In this document: positions 8,200-15,757 of the stretch, in pieces
Layout: every line of letters starts with the position of its first letter
Numbering within the stretch: position 1 is the first letter of the stretch
DNA from: Planctomycetia bacterium
GTDB lineage: Bacteria > Planctomycetota > Planctomycetia > Pirellulales > Thermoguttaceae
Direction: 5' to 3'
Length of the DNA: 42,650 nucleotides
NCBI GenBank assembly: GCA_030527105.1
Contig: JAUNBK010000025.1
Coordinates: 1 to 42,650, forward strand
Program-made: the position numbers and the translations under genes
The notes under the pieces: generated by a model
Seen by the model: the letters and a program-made list of their open reading frames with translations, nothing else
Database searches by the model: none
What the model was told of the DNA's origin: nothing

Positions 8200-8240
8200 T
8201 TTTCGGAGTCGTTTGACCCCATTTAGGCAGCTTATCGTGG

Positions 8241-8284
8241 ACGATCAGCCGGCGCGGGATTCTCGTTGGCTGGTCGTTTTTCTT
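8241..8284 (+). terminator. Rho-independent terminator after fabF
   Basis: 10-bp stem ACGATCAGCC (8241-8250) with GGCTGGTCGT (8268-8277), one G-T wobble, followed by TTTTT. It closes the fab operon before the convergent Sel1-LRR gene. Confidence 0.8.
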
Positions 8285-8299
8285 GTTGATCCTCTTTAG

Positions 8300-9913
8300 T
8301 TAGGCTGAAATGATGAGAAAAATGACGAGAACAATAACCGCGATGAGGACGGAATAGTACAAACGCTGCCGCAGAAAGTATCCCGTGAGAGGACCGGAAC
8401 TTACCTCGCAATAAGGGAGCAGCTTTTTCACTCGCGCCACCTGTCGCGGGCTCATGCGGTAGCAGGTGTCCAGAAGTAGATTGCGGAATAGTGGGAGTTC
8501 AGCCAGCTCGAGAAATGCACGATCATCCATCCTGGACGGATTGAAAAGCGTGAGACTTTGGAGTTGAACTGCATCTCTCAGGTGAGAAAGGGCTGTGCCG
8601 TGAAAGTTTTTCGATCCAAGCTCGAGGTTTTGGAGCCGAACCATACCCCTCAAACATCGAAGTCCCTCATCGTCGACCTTGTCGCATCCCGTGAGTCCCA
8701 ACATCTGGAGTTGTTCGAGCGCCTCGAGTTGTGCGACCCCCTCGTTTGTGATTTCAGAGCAGCCGATAAGTTGCAGATTCTCCAACTGTTTCATACCGGC
8801 GATGATACGCAGCCATTCGTCGGTCGCGTATCTGTACTTTGGCAGAATGGGGAGCGGATAGAGTATTGTGGTTTTGGGTTTGGAGCCAAGAACGAGTGAG
8901 CGAAGTTCTGGACAAGTTGCAAGAAGTGCAATTCCTTTGCGACTCACTCGCCCGCAGTTGAGGAGAGAAACCGCGCGCAGGTTGGTGTTCCCACACAGAC
9001 ACATCAGCATGTTGTCGTCCACTTTTGTATCGGAGAAATCAATCCCAAATGGAGTGTCTGGCAGAGCGGATAAAAACTCGCGCTTCGTTGCGTCGGGCGA
9101 GGCGACAAGCCACGTCCATTTTGCGGGATTGTCTGCGTCGGTTGTCGTTGCGGCGAAAAAGTCTAAATCGGAGACATTATTGAGTCTTTTTGCCAGAAGG
9201 AGTGAGGGATCGTCTTTTATTTTGAACGCGGAACGATACGAATGCCATAGGAGACCCCCCAAAGTTTGCAAGCCTCCCCAAAGTAGTACAGCGCCAATCC
9301 CCGCCCAGAAGAGAGAAAATGATGGCTGGTTTGTGGTGCGGATCAAATCGCCGACGCCACTCATATGAATCAAGAGCGAGCCGATGGTCATCAGAGTGAT
9401 CGCGGTTCCCCAAGACGAATCGCGCACGCGCGACATTGCGGGTTCATACTCATTGGCAATTGATGTGTACAACGATTGAGATAGTCGCTCGCTTTCGTCG
9501 ACGCCAAGACCAAATTCGAAACAGAGCGCGTAGTTGTACGTCGCCTCGAGAAGTCCTTTCCCTGCCGCCTCGCAAAACAAATCAGCAGCACGCATGAAAT
9601 CTTGCGCAGTTCCCTCTCCATAAAAGGAGCAGACGCCCAAATTGTACGTCGCCTCGCGAAGTCCCTGCTCGCTTGCGAGAGCATACCAACGACACGCTTC
9701 GTGAATGTTCTCCATCGTGCCGCGCCCTGTGTCGTAGCAGACGCCAAGCATATATTGCCCAACAGCGTCGTTGAGTTCTGCCGCGCGAGAGAAAAAACCA
9801 AAGGCGGCACGGTCGTTTTCCGGGTCGTTTTGGCGCCAAATTCTCAACCCCTTCACGATGAGTTGCTGCGCTTCGGAGAATTTTTGCGCTTGATAAGTTT
9901 TTTTCATCGACAT
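8300..9913 (-). CDS. Sel1-repeat and leucine-rich-repeat membrane protein
   Basis: 537 residues. Residues ~38-150 form three Sel1-like repeats (AVGQYMLGVCYDTGRGT, EATYNLGVCSFYGEGT, EATYNYALCFEFGLGV). Two hydrophobic segments follow (about 168-185 and 197-222). Residues ~290-500 are cysteine-containing leucine-rich repeats of the LxxLxLxxC type (LENLQLIGCSEITNEGVAQL, LQMLGLTGCDKVDDEGL). A final membrane helix lies at 515-537. The two repeat regions are typical protein-interaction scaffolds; no enzyme motif is seen. AAGGAG lies six bases upstream of ATG 9913. Single gene convergent with fabF. Function unknown; a membrane adaptor is a reasonable guess. Confidence 0.85.
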   Translation of the reverse strand: MSMKKTYQAQKFSEAQQLIVKGLRIWRQNDPENDRAAFGFFSRAAELNDAVGQYMLGVCYDTGRGTMENIHEACRWYALASEQGLREATYNLGVCSFYGEGTAQDFMRAADLFCEAAGKGLLEATYNYALCFEFGLGVDESERLSQSLYTSIANEYEPAMSRVRDSSWGTAITLMTIGSLLIHMSGVGDLIRTTNQPSFSLFWAGIGAVLLWGGLQTLGGLLWHSYRSAFKIKDDPSLLLAKRLNNVSDLDFFAATTTDADNPAKWTWLVASPDATKREFLSALPDTPFGIDFSDTKVDDNMLMCLCGNTNLRAVSLLNCGRVSRKGIALLATCPELRSLVLGSKPKTTILYPLPILPKYRYATDEWLRIIAGMKQLENLQLIGCSEITNEGVAQLEALEQLQMLGLTGCDKVDDEGLRCLRGMVRLQNLELGSKNFHGTALSHLRDAVQLQSLTLFNPSRMDDRAFLELAELPLFRNLLLDTCYRMSPRQVARVKKLLPYCEVSSGPLTGYFLRQRLYYSVLIAVIVLVIFLIISA

Positions 9914-10019
9914 TTTTCGCTCCTTGGTAAAGAAACTGCACTTTCCCTGGTTTTTTGAAAAGCAAAAAAAGCAAACGAGCAGCGCAATTCAAGGCACACT
10001 GATATATACTGACTCTCCC

Positions 10020-10640
10020 ACAAAATTCCCGCAAAAGTCACAGTGACTTTTTGACGATAAGATCAGTGTACCACACTTGGTGAATGGAGTCAAGGCTGGA
10101 AGATGGAAATTATTGATTATCAGAATAAAATTTGAACGAATTGCGCCACGCGCACAAAAAAGCGAAGGAAAAATGGTTGGCGGACAGAATCAAAGCCGTT
10201 TTTCTGCTCGAGAGCGCTCGGACTGTCTACGACGTGGCGGAGGCTCTGATGATGGACGAAAATTTGTGTCTAAATGCGGGCGAAAACGAAGTTTTTCTTC
10301 GGCGATGGCTGCCGTCCGCGACACAACAGCGTTCCGGTGTACGGCTGGATTCGGCGGGGGCGGGAACTAAAATCGAATTGTTCGCGCCAGCATATCGATA
10401 TTAATGGTATCATAAATATCGACATACTGGTAACTTGCGTTACATTTCCCGCAACGATAGAGCTTTTCAAAAAGTTGATTTCGCTTCGCGGATCAGAAAT
10501 AATCATCACGCATTTGTAGATAATGCAGAAGTTTATCATTCCGATGTTTTGTGCCCGCGTATTCACCGAACCTCAATCCGATCGTGCGTTTATGGCGATT
10601 TTTCAAGAAAAAAAGTTCTCTATAATTGATATATTTCTGA
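10020..10640 (+). pseudogene. IS630-family transposase remnant, left arm
   Basis: Broken reading frames show IS630 features in order: a helix-turn-helix region (KEKWLADRIKAVFLLESARTVYDVAEAL), a GWIRRGRELKSN segment, INGIINI and ATLVTC-like beta strands, ATIELFKKLI, then a DNA(E/x)YHS segment and a degraded NPIERLW tail. Several frameshifts and a stop break the frame, so no active enzyme can be made. It aligns over most of its length with the right arm at 12767-13447, with many substitutions and indels, so the duplication is old or the arms came from two related elements. Confidence 0.72.
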
Positions 10641-10923
10641 TTTTCTAGGGAGTGCCGAAACTCTTCCGACGCCGAAAACGACATTTGTTCGATCCACGCC
10701 ATTAGAATCTCGTAAAAAAGTCTTGCCTTTCCAATTTAAATGAATGCCATCAAAAGTACCTGCCTTTTTAAATTCTGTCCCAGCTTTTTTGGCGTCTTTG
10801 CCAACCAATAAACAAATTTTTTTGTTCTTTAATATTTGAAGTCCTTAAAGATTGCAAAAATCCTTCAATTGAATTAATTTGAACGCCATATAGAGAATTT
10901 GAGGAATACAGCAAAGTTTCATA
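10630..10923 (-). pseudogene. Frameshifted fragment of a phage-like conserved hypothetical
   Basis: Reading the minus strand through at least two frameshifts gives YETLLYSSNSLYGVQINSIEG, FLQSLRTSNIKEQKNLFIG, then LVGKDAKKAGTEFKKAG, HLNWKGKTFLRDS and AWIEQMSFSASEEFRHSLENQ. The order of motifs (YGVxINSIEGFLQSL, GKxAKK, WxGKxxxRxS) resembles a small conserved family I associate with phages and bacterial accessory regions; I cannot name it. It is low in GC, like the neighbouring 205-aa gene, and runs into the left IS630 arm at its 3' end. Not functional as read. Confidence 0.5.
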
Positions 10924-10982
10924 GAACCCACCTTTCTATATATTAAGGTTCCTAAAGAAAAAAATTGCTAGCATGTACTTAT

Positions 10983-11600
10983 TTAATTTTTGAAAATTAG
11001 TTTGTGCATTTCGTTTAAAAATGGTGCTCGTTCGTCTTCATTTAGTGTCTGAGTATTTTCCCAGTCGAGTGAAACAATACGATGATTTGCATCAGGCGTT
11101 ATTTTCAAATATTTTATATTTGTCAGATCTTCATTTATCAAGCCTGATTTAAGTAATCTCCGGATATCTTGAAAGGCTTGTTTTTTAGCATGATCGCTCA
11201 GCAAATGGTATCCTTCTGAAAAATTTATCAAATTACCTTCAGAAGCTCCATCTACTTTTAATAATGTTGCGGAAAATCCTTCTTTATTTTTAGCAGCAGT
11301 AACAAACTGCGGCGCAAGACCGATATTATTTTTTTTCAATTCGGTAAAAAGTTCTTTATAAAAATCAATATCGCTTTCTAAGCCTAACACAAGGTAATAG
11401 TTTCCTGTTTTATATAAACTTGCATTTATTTTTTCAAAAGATTTATTATTTTGTTTACATTCAGTTATTATGTTATAATATTCTTTAAAGTTTGGTGCAT
11501 CTTCAATTTTTTGTAACAGTTCTTTAACAAATATAGGCAGTTCTGATTTCGTATCCATTTTCTGTCCAAAACGTTGTTTATCTTCACTTTTTATACTCAT
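10983..11600 (-). CDS. AT-rich 205-aa orphan, possible degenerate kinase fold
   Basis: 205 residues from ATG 11600; a second possible start is Met15. The frame is intact inside a graveyard of broken genes, and its base composition (AT-rich, Lys/Asn/Ile-rich) is unlike the surrounding genes, indicating transfer. No signal peptide or membrane helix. Weak kinase-like pattern: a TGNYYLVLG strand, SATLLKVDG near a hinge position, then SGLINEDLTNIKYLKITPD and IVSLDWENT, resembling catalytic-loop and DWE segments of aminoglycoside phosphotransferase or effector kinases, but the HxDxxxxN residues are incomplete. The start codon is the ATG inside a repeat copy (GGACGATGAGTATA), with AAAGGA as ribosome site. 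Function not recognised; a toxin or effector-like protein is one possibility. Confidence 0.6.
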   Translation of the reverse strand: MSIKSEDKQRFGQKMDTKSELPIFVKELLQKIEDAPNFKEYYNIITECKQNNKSFEKINASLYKTGNYYLVLGLESDIDFYKELFTELKKNNIGLAPQFVTAAKNKEGFSATLLKVDGASEGNLINFSEGYHLLSDHAKKQAFQDIRRLLKSGLINEDLTNIKYLKITPDANHRIVSLDWENTQTLNEDERAPFLNEMHKLIFKN

Positions 11601-11697
11601 CGTCCTTTAAAATTCCCGTCCTGTGCGACGTTTTGCGAGCCGTGGTGCGAAGCTCCGACGGCGGACGGAAACGGAAATTTCAACGAGAAGTATTATA
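11592..11697 (+). repeat. 105-bp palindromic intergenic repeat (orientation A)
   Basis: Full-length: TATACTCATCGTCC, TTTAAAATTCCCGTCC, GCGAGCCGTGGTGCGAAGCT, ACGGAAATTTCAACGAGAAG, TATTATAG. On the minus strand its end supplies the ribosome site and start codon of the 205-aa gene. The rest of 11698-11869 holds a small G8 tract and no gene. Confidence 0.92.
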
Positions 11698-11869
11698 GAA
11701 CCCGCCTTCAGCGAATACAGGTTCGACCAATAATAGCAGAAACGTTCTGCTGAAAATTTGTTAAGTAGCCGAAATTCCAACTTGCAGTCTTCATTATACA
11801 GCAACAAAAAGGGCTGTCAAGGGAAAACGCAGGGAGGGGGGGGATTTTTCCCCAATTTTTCGGAAAATT

Positions 11870-12650
11870 CTAGCGATTTTTGAGGCAAAATTGTCTGGCA
11901 GCCCGAATCAGTGACGTCGGAGCAACGTGCGTAAGTGCAAAATGCAAAACATGTTTCCGCACGGGATATTTTGATTTCGCAATCCTTGGCAAACTACGTG
12001 AACGATTCGCCCAGCCAAACGTTCGCTCAACTCGCCAGCGCAAGGGCAAAACTTGAAATTTGGGCTTGATTCGTTCGAAAACATCTGCTCCACTTTTGAA
12101 ATCCACGCACACATTCGCCACAAAAACGTTGAATGGAAAGATATCTGTAGCCCCCCTTGCGGACAATATTTCTGATTTTTTGCCGCGGATATTCGCAACA
12201 TGAATCGTTATCGCAAGCAAACAACCGAGGGTGTCCACTACGATATGTCGTTTCCTGCCCTTGATTTTTTTCCCACCATCGTAGCCACGATTCTCGGAAG
12301 CCGAGGTGGTTTTCGTGCGCTGCGAGTCGATAATCACGTAGGTTGGTGTGGGATTTGACCCCGCTTTAACACGTGTTTTTCGACCAGCAACGCCATCGTC
12401 TCCTCCCATTCTCGCGACTTTGCTACCCGACGATAAAACGACAGTCCGTTACATAATTCGAAAAATCGTTCGGCAACATCCTCCACTGACTCCCCCTTTT
12501 TTACGGGTAAAGTGCCGCGTTGACCAAATCTCGCTTGCTGTGTTTTACGAAATTTTTGCCCATATTGGTATGAAAAATCCGCTCAATCAATTCCCATTGA
12601 GTGTCCGTTAAATCCGTTTTCAGTGTCGAAAAAAGTTTCAGCACTCCCTT
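11870..12650 (-). pseudogene. IS5-family (IS427/IS1031-like) transposase remnant
   Basis: Three-frame reading of the minus strand gives, in order, TDLTDTQWELIERIF, SKRDLVNAALYP then a stop, SQWRMLPNDF, SREWEETMALLVEKHV, VIIDSQRTKTT, GYDGGKKIKGRKRHIVVDTLG, and PLRWRVERTFGWANRSRSL. These are the standard IS5 landmarks: N-terminal TDxQW domain, WRMLPxDF, DSQ with the first catalytic Asp, the RGYDGGKKxKGRKRH block and the RWxVERTF block with the catalytic Glu. The second Asp region (normally ADxGY) is degraded. At least one stop and several frameshifts; inactive. A sequence GGGAGTGCTGAAAC at its 5' end may be the terminal repeat. Confidence 0.8.
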
Positions 12651-12659
12651 AAAAAATCT

Positions 12660-12766
12660 TTATAATACTTCTCGTTGAAATTTCCGATACCGTCCGCCGT
12701 TGGAGCTACGCACCACGGCTCGCAAAGCGTCTCGTAAAACGGGAATTTTAAAGGAGAACGAGTATA
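12660..12766 (+). repeat. 105-bp palindromic intergenic repeat (orientation B)
   Basis: Full-length: TATAATACTTCTCG, TTGAAATTTCCG, CCGCCGTTGGAGCTACGCAC, CTCGCAAAGCGTCTCG, AACGGGAATTTTAAAGGAG, ACGAGTATA. It lies exactly at the junction between the IS5 remnant and the C-terminal end of the right IS630 arm, so it either inserted there or marks a recombination joint. Confidence 0.93.
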
Positions 12767-13447
12767 ATTCAGAGAAATATCGCCATAATCGCTCGATCGG
12801 ATTGAGGTTTGGTGAATACGCAGACAAAAAACAGATACAAACGTTGGTTTCGATTTAGAATCGCGCAAGAGTTGGAAAATAAAGTTTTGTGTTATCTACG
12901 GATGTGTGAATGATTATTTTCGGTCCGTGACGCGAAATCAACTTTTTGAAAAGCTTTATCATCGCGGGAAATGTAACGCAAGTTGCCAGCGTGGCGATAT
13001 TTATGACGCCATTAATATTGATATGCGGGCGCGAACAATTCGATTTTAGTTCTCGCTTCTCGCCCCGACGAATTTAGCCGTACGCCGGAAGGCTGTTGTG
13101 TCGCGTATGCCAGCCATCGCCGAAGTAAAAAACCTCGTTTTCGCTCGCGTCTAGGCACAAAATTTCGTCCAACTGAGTCGATAATCTCTCTTTTTGTGCC
13201 GCAGTCAAACGTGCCACACACCCACGATAAAGCCTATTTCTTGGCTCGCCAATACGGTCTGATTCCCACGCTTAAAAATTGTTTTGATTCTGTCCGCCAA
13301 CCATTTTTCGTTCGCTTTTTGTGTTCGCAACGCAATTCGTTCATTTTTTCCGATAATCAATAATTTTCCATCTTCCAGCCTTGACTCCATTCGCAAAGTG
13401 TGGTACATATCGTCAAAAAGTCACCGTGACTTTTGCGGGAATTTTGT
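12767..13447 (-). pseudogene. IS630-family transposase remnant, right arm
   Basis: Minus-strand frames show NEKWLADRIKTIFKRGNQTV, GWHTRHNS-like and RTKIELFAPAYQ segments, INGVINIATLATC, and a tail that reads SPNLNPIERLWRYFSE after one frame change, the typical IS630 C-terminus. Better preserved than the left arm but still frameshifted. It ends abruptly at a repeat copy. Confidence 0.72.
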
Positions 13448-13926
13448 ACGAGAAGGAGTCCAAGCTAAAAGATTGGCTCGAAAAACGCGACGAAGAAACG
13501 TTTTGGGAAGACTTCATTTTCTACGGAGGCTTGAAATGCGTTGATTTCAAGACAACGATTGCGACAAGTAGAATTGCGCCCGGACGCCTGGTTCGCTTGG
13601 TTGCGAGTCGATTCGTGAAAAGGGACAAGGCGGGAGACTGGTCCGTTTTTGTTTCGACGAATTTGACCGCGACGGCGTTAGAAATTTTGAGCGAAAATAG
13701 TCGTCGATTCAGTATTGAAGAAATGTTCAAAGATTTGAAAGAAGTTTGCGGACTTGGACGTCAAGCAGTACGCAAATGGGAAAGTTGCAAGGCTTGCGCG
13801 ACGATAACGACGCAGAATCTTACAGGCGCCGGAATTGCCAGCTTCGCGTTCGCCTTGGGACGACCCGAATCGCCGCCCGTCGCAGCCAAACAAACACGAT
13901 TTGGTCGCTGGAAAAATAGGGTTTGA
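13420..13926 (+). pseudogene. C-terminal part of a DDE transposase (IS4/IS701-like)
   Basis: An open frame of about 170 residues without an N-terminal domain. KVTVTFAGIL, GRLVRLVASRFVKRDKAG, SVFVSTNLTATALEIL and RRFSIEEMFKDLKEVCGLGRQAVR match the last third of IS4/IS701-type DDE transposases, where the Glu of SIEE/FKDLK is the third catalytic residue. The first two catalytic Asp residues and the DNA-binding domain are missing, apparently replaced by the right IS630 arm, so this is a truncated remnant. ATG 13381 lies in the IS arm and is unlikely to be the original start. Confidence 0.68.
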
Positions 13927-13931
13927 GATTT

Positions 13932-14038
13932 TTATAATACTTCACGTTGAAATTTCCCGTTCAGTCCGCCGTCGGAGCTACGCACCACGGCTCGCAAAGC
14001 GTCGCGCAAAACGGGAATTTTAAACGACGATGAGTATA
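13932..14038 (+). repeat. 105-bp palindromic intergenic repeat (orientation B)
   Basis: Full-length, close to consensus: TATAATACTTCACG, TTGAAATTTCCCGTTC, GAGCTACGCACCACGGCTCG, AAAACGGGAATTTTAAACG, GATGAGTATA. It marks the right edge of the transposase island. Confidence 0.95.
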
Positions 14039-14126
14039 GGACTCGCCATTTGAAAAACTGGGGAAAGTGCAGCAAAGAGATTCCCGGTTTTCTTCGTAAG
14101 CCCTCGCGACACGTGGCAGAATCGTT

Positions 14127-14384
14127 CTAACGACACCCTGGGAAGAAGATTGTCGCGATGAATGCAACGACCACAACAACCGCCAGCACCTTCCAAAGTA
14201 TGGAGGCGAGGAGCCGTGCTTCCGCCCATTCGTCCGGCGGCGTTTCCGGGGGGAATGGCGTTAGTGATCCGCAATGGACACACTGCGGCGCGTCCTCCGC
14301 CACGGGATAGCCGCAATGGCGGCAACGTCCCACCCCCTGCGCGTTTTGCTCTGAAGGTTGATCTTGTTCGTTATCGGAGCTCAT
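14127..14384 (-). CDS. Small zinc-ribbon, single-pass membrane protein
   Basis: 85 residues. A zinc ribbon with two CxxC knuckles (CRHCG and CVHCG, residues ~21-40) is followed by one hydrophobic helix (about 60-82). GGGAGGG lies four to five bases before ATG 14384. Such ribbon-plus-helix proteins are frequent in planctomycetes, but their role is unknown. Its promoter-proximal neighbour on the other strand is the lipoprotein gene at 14693. Confidence 0.72.
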   Translation of the reverse strand: MSSDNEQDQPSEQNAQGVGRCRHCGYPVAEDAPQCVHCGSLTPFPPETPPDEWAEARLLASILWKVLAVVVVVAFIATIFFPGCR

Positions 14385-14482
14385 TTTTCCCTCCCATCGT
14401 CTTTTTTCGCCAGGTTTTCTCCTTATTTGAAATGAAATTTTTCAAAACGTGAGAGAAAAGCCACATAAACAGCAAATTCCAA

Positions 14483-14511
14483 TTGACACAAATCCACAAA
14501 AACGCTAAACT
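14483..14511 (+). promoter_or_regulatory. Sigma-70-type promoter, repeat lies in the leader
   Basis: TTGACA (14483-14488), 17-bp spacer, TAAACT (14506-14511). It predicts a start near 14518 and a ~175-base leader for the lipoprotein gene at 14693. That leader would contain the whole repeat copy at 14565-14682. Confidence 0.7.
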
Positions 14512-14564
14512 CTGACCAGTGTTGTTTTTTTCATCGGTGTTTTGGGGTTAATAAATAATAGTTT

Positions 14565-14682
14565 TATAATATATCTCATTGGAATTTCCGACTCCGTCGG
14601 TCGTTGGAGCTACGCACCACAGCTCGCAAAACGTCGCGTAAAATGTCACACAAGAGCGGAATTTTCAAGGAGGACGAGTATA
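14565..14682 (+). repeat. 105-bp palindromic intergenic repeat (orientation B), with insertion
   Basis: TATAATATATCTCATT, TTGGAGCTACGCACCACAGC, CGTCGCGTAAAATG, then an extra CACACAAGAGC-like stretch before GGAATTTTCAAGGAGGACG and GAGTATA. It ends ten bases before the lipoprotein ATG. Confidence 0.88.
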
Positions 14683-14692
14683 GAGTGTAATA

Positions 14693-15652
14693 ATGGCGCA
14701 TTCGACGACGTTTCAACGACGGCTCAGCGTTTTCCTTTGTGTTCTCGCATTGTGGACACTCTCTGGATGCGGTGTTTTGTCCCCTTATTGGGCGACGCCG
14801 ACGAACGCACCGCTTCGCGAAAGCGACTTTCTCACGCCGCACCGCAATAACGATCCCAACACCGTGACGCTCGATATATTTTTCGTTCGCTGCCCGTATG
14901 GCTGCCCGGAACTGAACGAAACTCTTTGGGAGGATGTGGACGAGCAAGCCGTCGCGCCACGATTGCGTCGCAACCTTTATAGCAATGGTTTTCGCGTCGG
15001 CGTGATAGGAAACCAACTTCCTCTCTCCCTTCTGCGCCTCCTTAACGCGCGGATGGACGAAAAGGCAGAGAGCGGAATAACGACCATCCGTTTGGAGGAT
15101 ATTCCCTCCACGCCGAAAGTGATGCGAAGCTCCGTAGCGGCTCGAAACAACCAGCGCAACGAAGTGAACGTTTCCGAAATCACGAACCATGTGACGATCC
15201 TTTTCAACGAGAATGGCGTCCCTGGAGGAGAATCCTTTACCAAGGCGCAGGCAGTGCTCGCGGTCAAAACCCAAACGAAAGGCGACGGCAGCGTGAAGGT
15301 CGAAATAGTTCCCGAGTTGCAGTATGGAGAGCCGCGACAGACGTATTCATACGGCGCAGGTGCCATGATGATGGCGACAGCGCGCCCCAAGAAACTTTTC
15401 GACTCGCTCCGAACCGAGTTCCGAATCAAACCCGGTCAGATTATCGTTTTCACGAACGTGGCGGAGCTTGAGGGGAACCTGGGGCACTTCTTCTTCTCCG
15501 ACGAGCAAAGTGAGCTGCGTTATCAAAAACTCCTTTGCATTCGCGTGATTCAATCGCAGCACGACGAGCTTTATAGCACCGACGGTCGCTTGCCGATGGA
15601 CCCCGCTGCCGTTGATTCTGACGCCGAGGATTCCGACGAGGCAGAGGAATAA
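14693..15652 (+). CDS. Planctomycete lipoprotein of unknown function
   Basis: 319 residues with a lipoprotein signal: a basic start, a hydrophobic core (VFLCVLALWTL) and the lipobox LSGC with Cys26. The mature part contains VTLDIFFVRCPYGCPELNETLW, LRRNLYSNGFRVGVIGNQLP and a second domain with PELQYGEP and RPKKLFDSLRTEFRIKPGQ; it ends in an acidic tail. The FFVR...LW...DEQ...LR...NGFRVG arrangement is one I recognise from conserved planctomycete envelope proteins with no assigned role. AAGGAGG lies in the repeat but about 19 bases from ATG, so initiation may be weak or structure-dependent. Convergent with the DUF1559 pseudogene. Confidence 0.82.
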   Translation: MAHSTTFQRRLSVFLCVLALWTLSGCGVLSPYWATPTNAPLRESDFLTPHRNNDPNTVTLDIFFVRCPYGCPELNETLWEDVDEQAVAPRLRRNLYSNGFRVGVIGNQLPLSLLRLLNARMDEKAESGITTIRLEDIPSTPKVMRSSVAARNNQRNEVNVSEITNHVTILFNENGVPGGESFTKAQAVLAVKTQTKGDGSVKVEIVPELQYGEPRQTYSYGAGAMMMATARPKKLFDSLRTEFRIKPGQIIVFTNVAELEGNLGHFFFSDEQSELRYQKLLCIRVIQSQHDELYSTDGRLPMDPAAVDSDAEDSDEAEE

Positions 15653-15691
15653 TCCCGCTGCACTCGAGTTTCACGCAGCGCGCATCTCAAG

Positions 15692-15727
15692 AAAAAACGA
15701 AACGCGCAGCCGTTGCAACGCGTTTCG
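15692..15727 (-). terminator. Rho-independent terminator for the minus-strand DUF1559 gene
   Basis: 9-bp stem CGAAACGCG (15698-15706) with CGCGTTTCG (15719-15727), followed on the minus strand by six T. In the plus direction there is no T-run. Confidence 0.75.
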
Positions 15728-15757
15728 ATGTTCGGTCGGAATCGCTCGATTGTCGGC

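Larger units (their letters stand above)
10020..13447. mobile_element. Decayed composite-like island bounded by inverted IS630-type arms
   Basis: The outer ends are inverted copies: ACAAAATTCCCGC (10020-10032) matches GCGGGAATTTTGT (13435-13447), followed inward by a palindromic AAAGTCAC-GTGACTTTTTGAC block, then GAATGGAGTCAAGGCTGGAA, and on into two diverged copies of one transposase gene pointing inward. Between the arms are a frameshifted phage-like gene, an intact AT-rich gene, a repeat copy and a broken IS5-type transposase. Two inward-facing insertion sequences around cargo is the layout of a composite transposon. No clean target duplication was found; the outermost block may instead be part of the DDE transposase gene continuing at 13450. 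Confidence 0.6.

Noticed and set aside
10005..10032. Possible repeat left end (TATACTGACTCTCCCACAAA) at the edge of the left IS arm
   Set aside because: Only about 28 bases match and the sequence also reads as the outer inverted end of the IS arm; too short to call a copy.
10640..10685. GGGAGTGCCGAAACTCTTCCGAC resembling the IS5 end at about 12630-12650, suggesting a second IS5 end
   Set aside because: On the minus strand the same bases encode SASEEFRHSLENQ, which fits the continuation of the phage-like gene fragment, so the resemblance over about 25 bases may be chance. Left unresolved.
13381..13926. Complete transposase gene starting at ATG 13381
   Set aside because: The first ~13 codons lie in the IS630 arm, and the first two catalytic Asp residues and DNA-binding domain are absent; treated as a truncated remnant.
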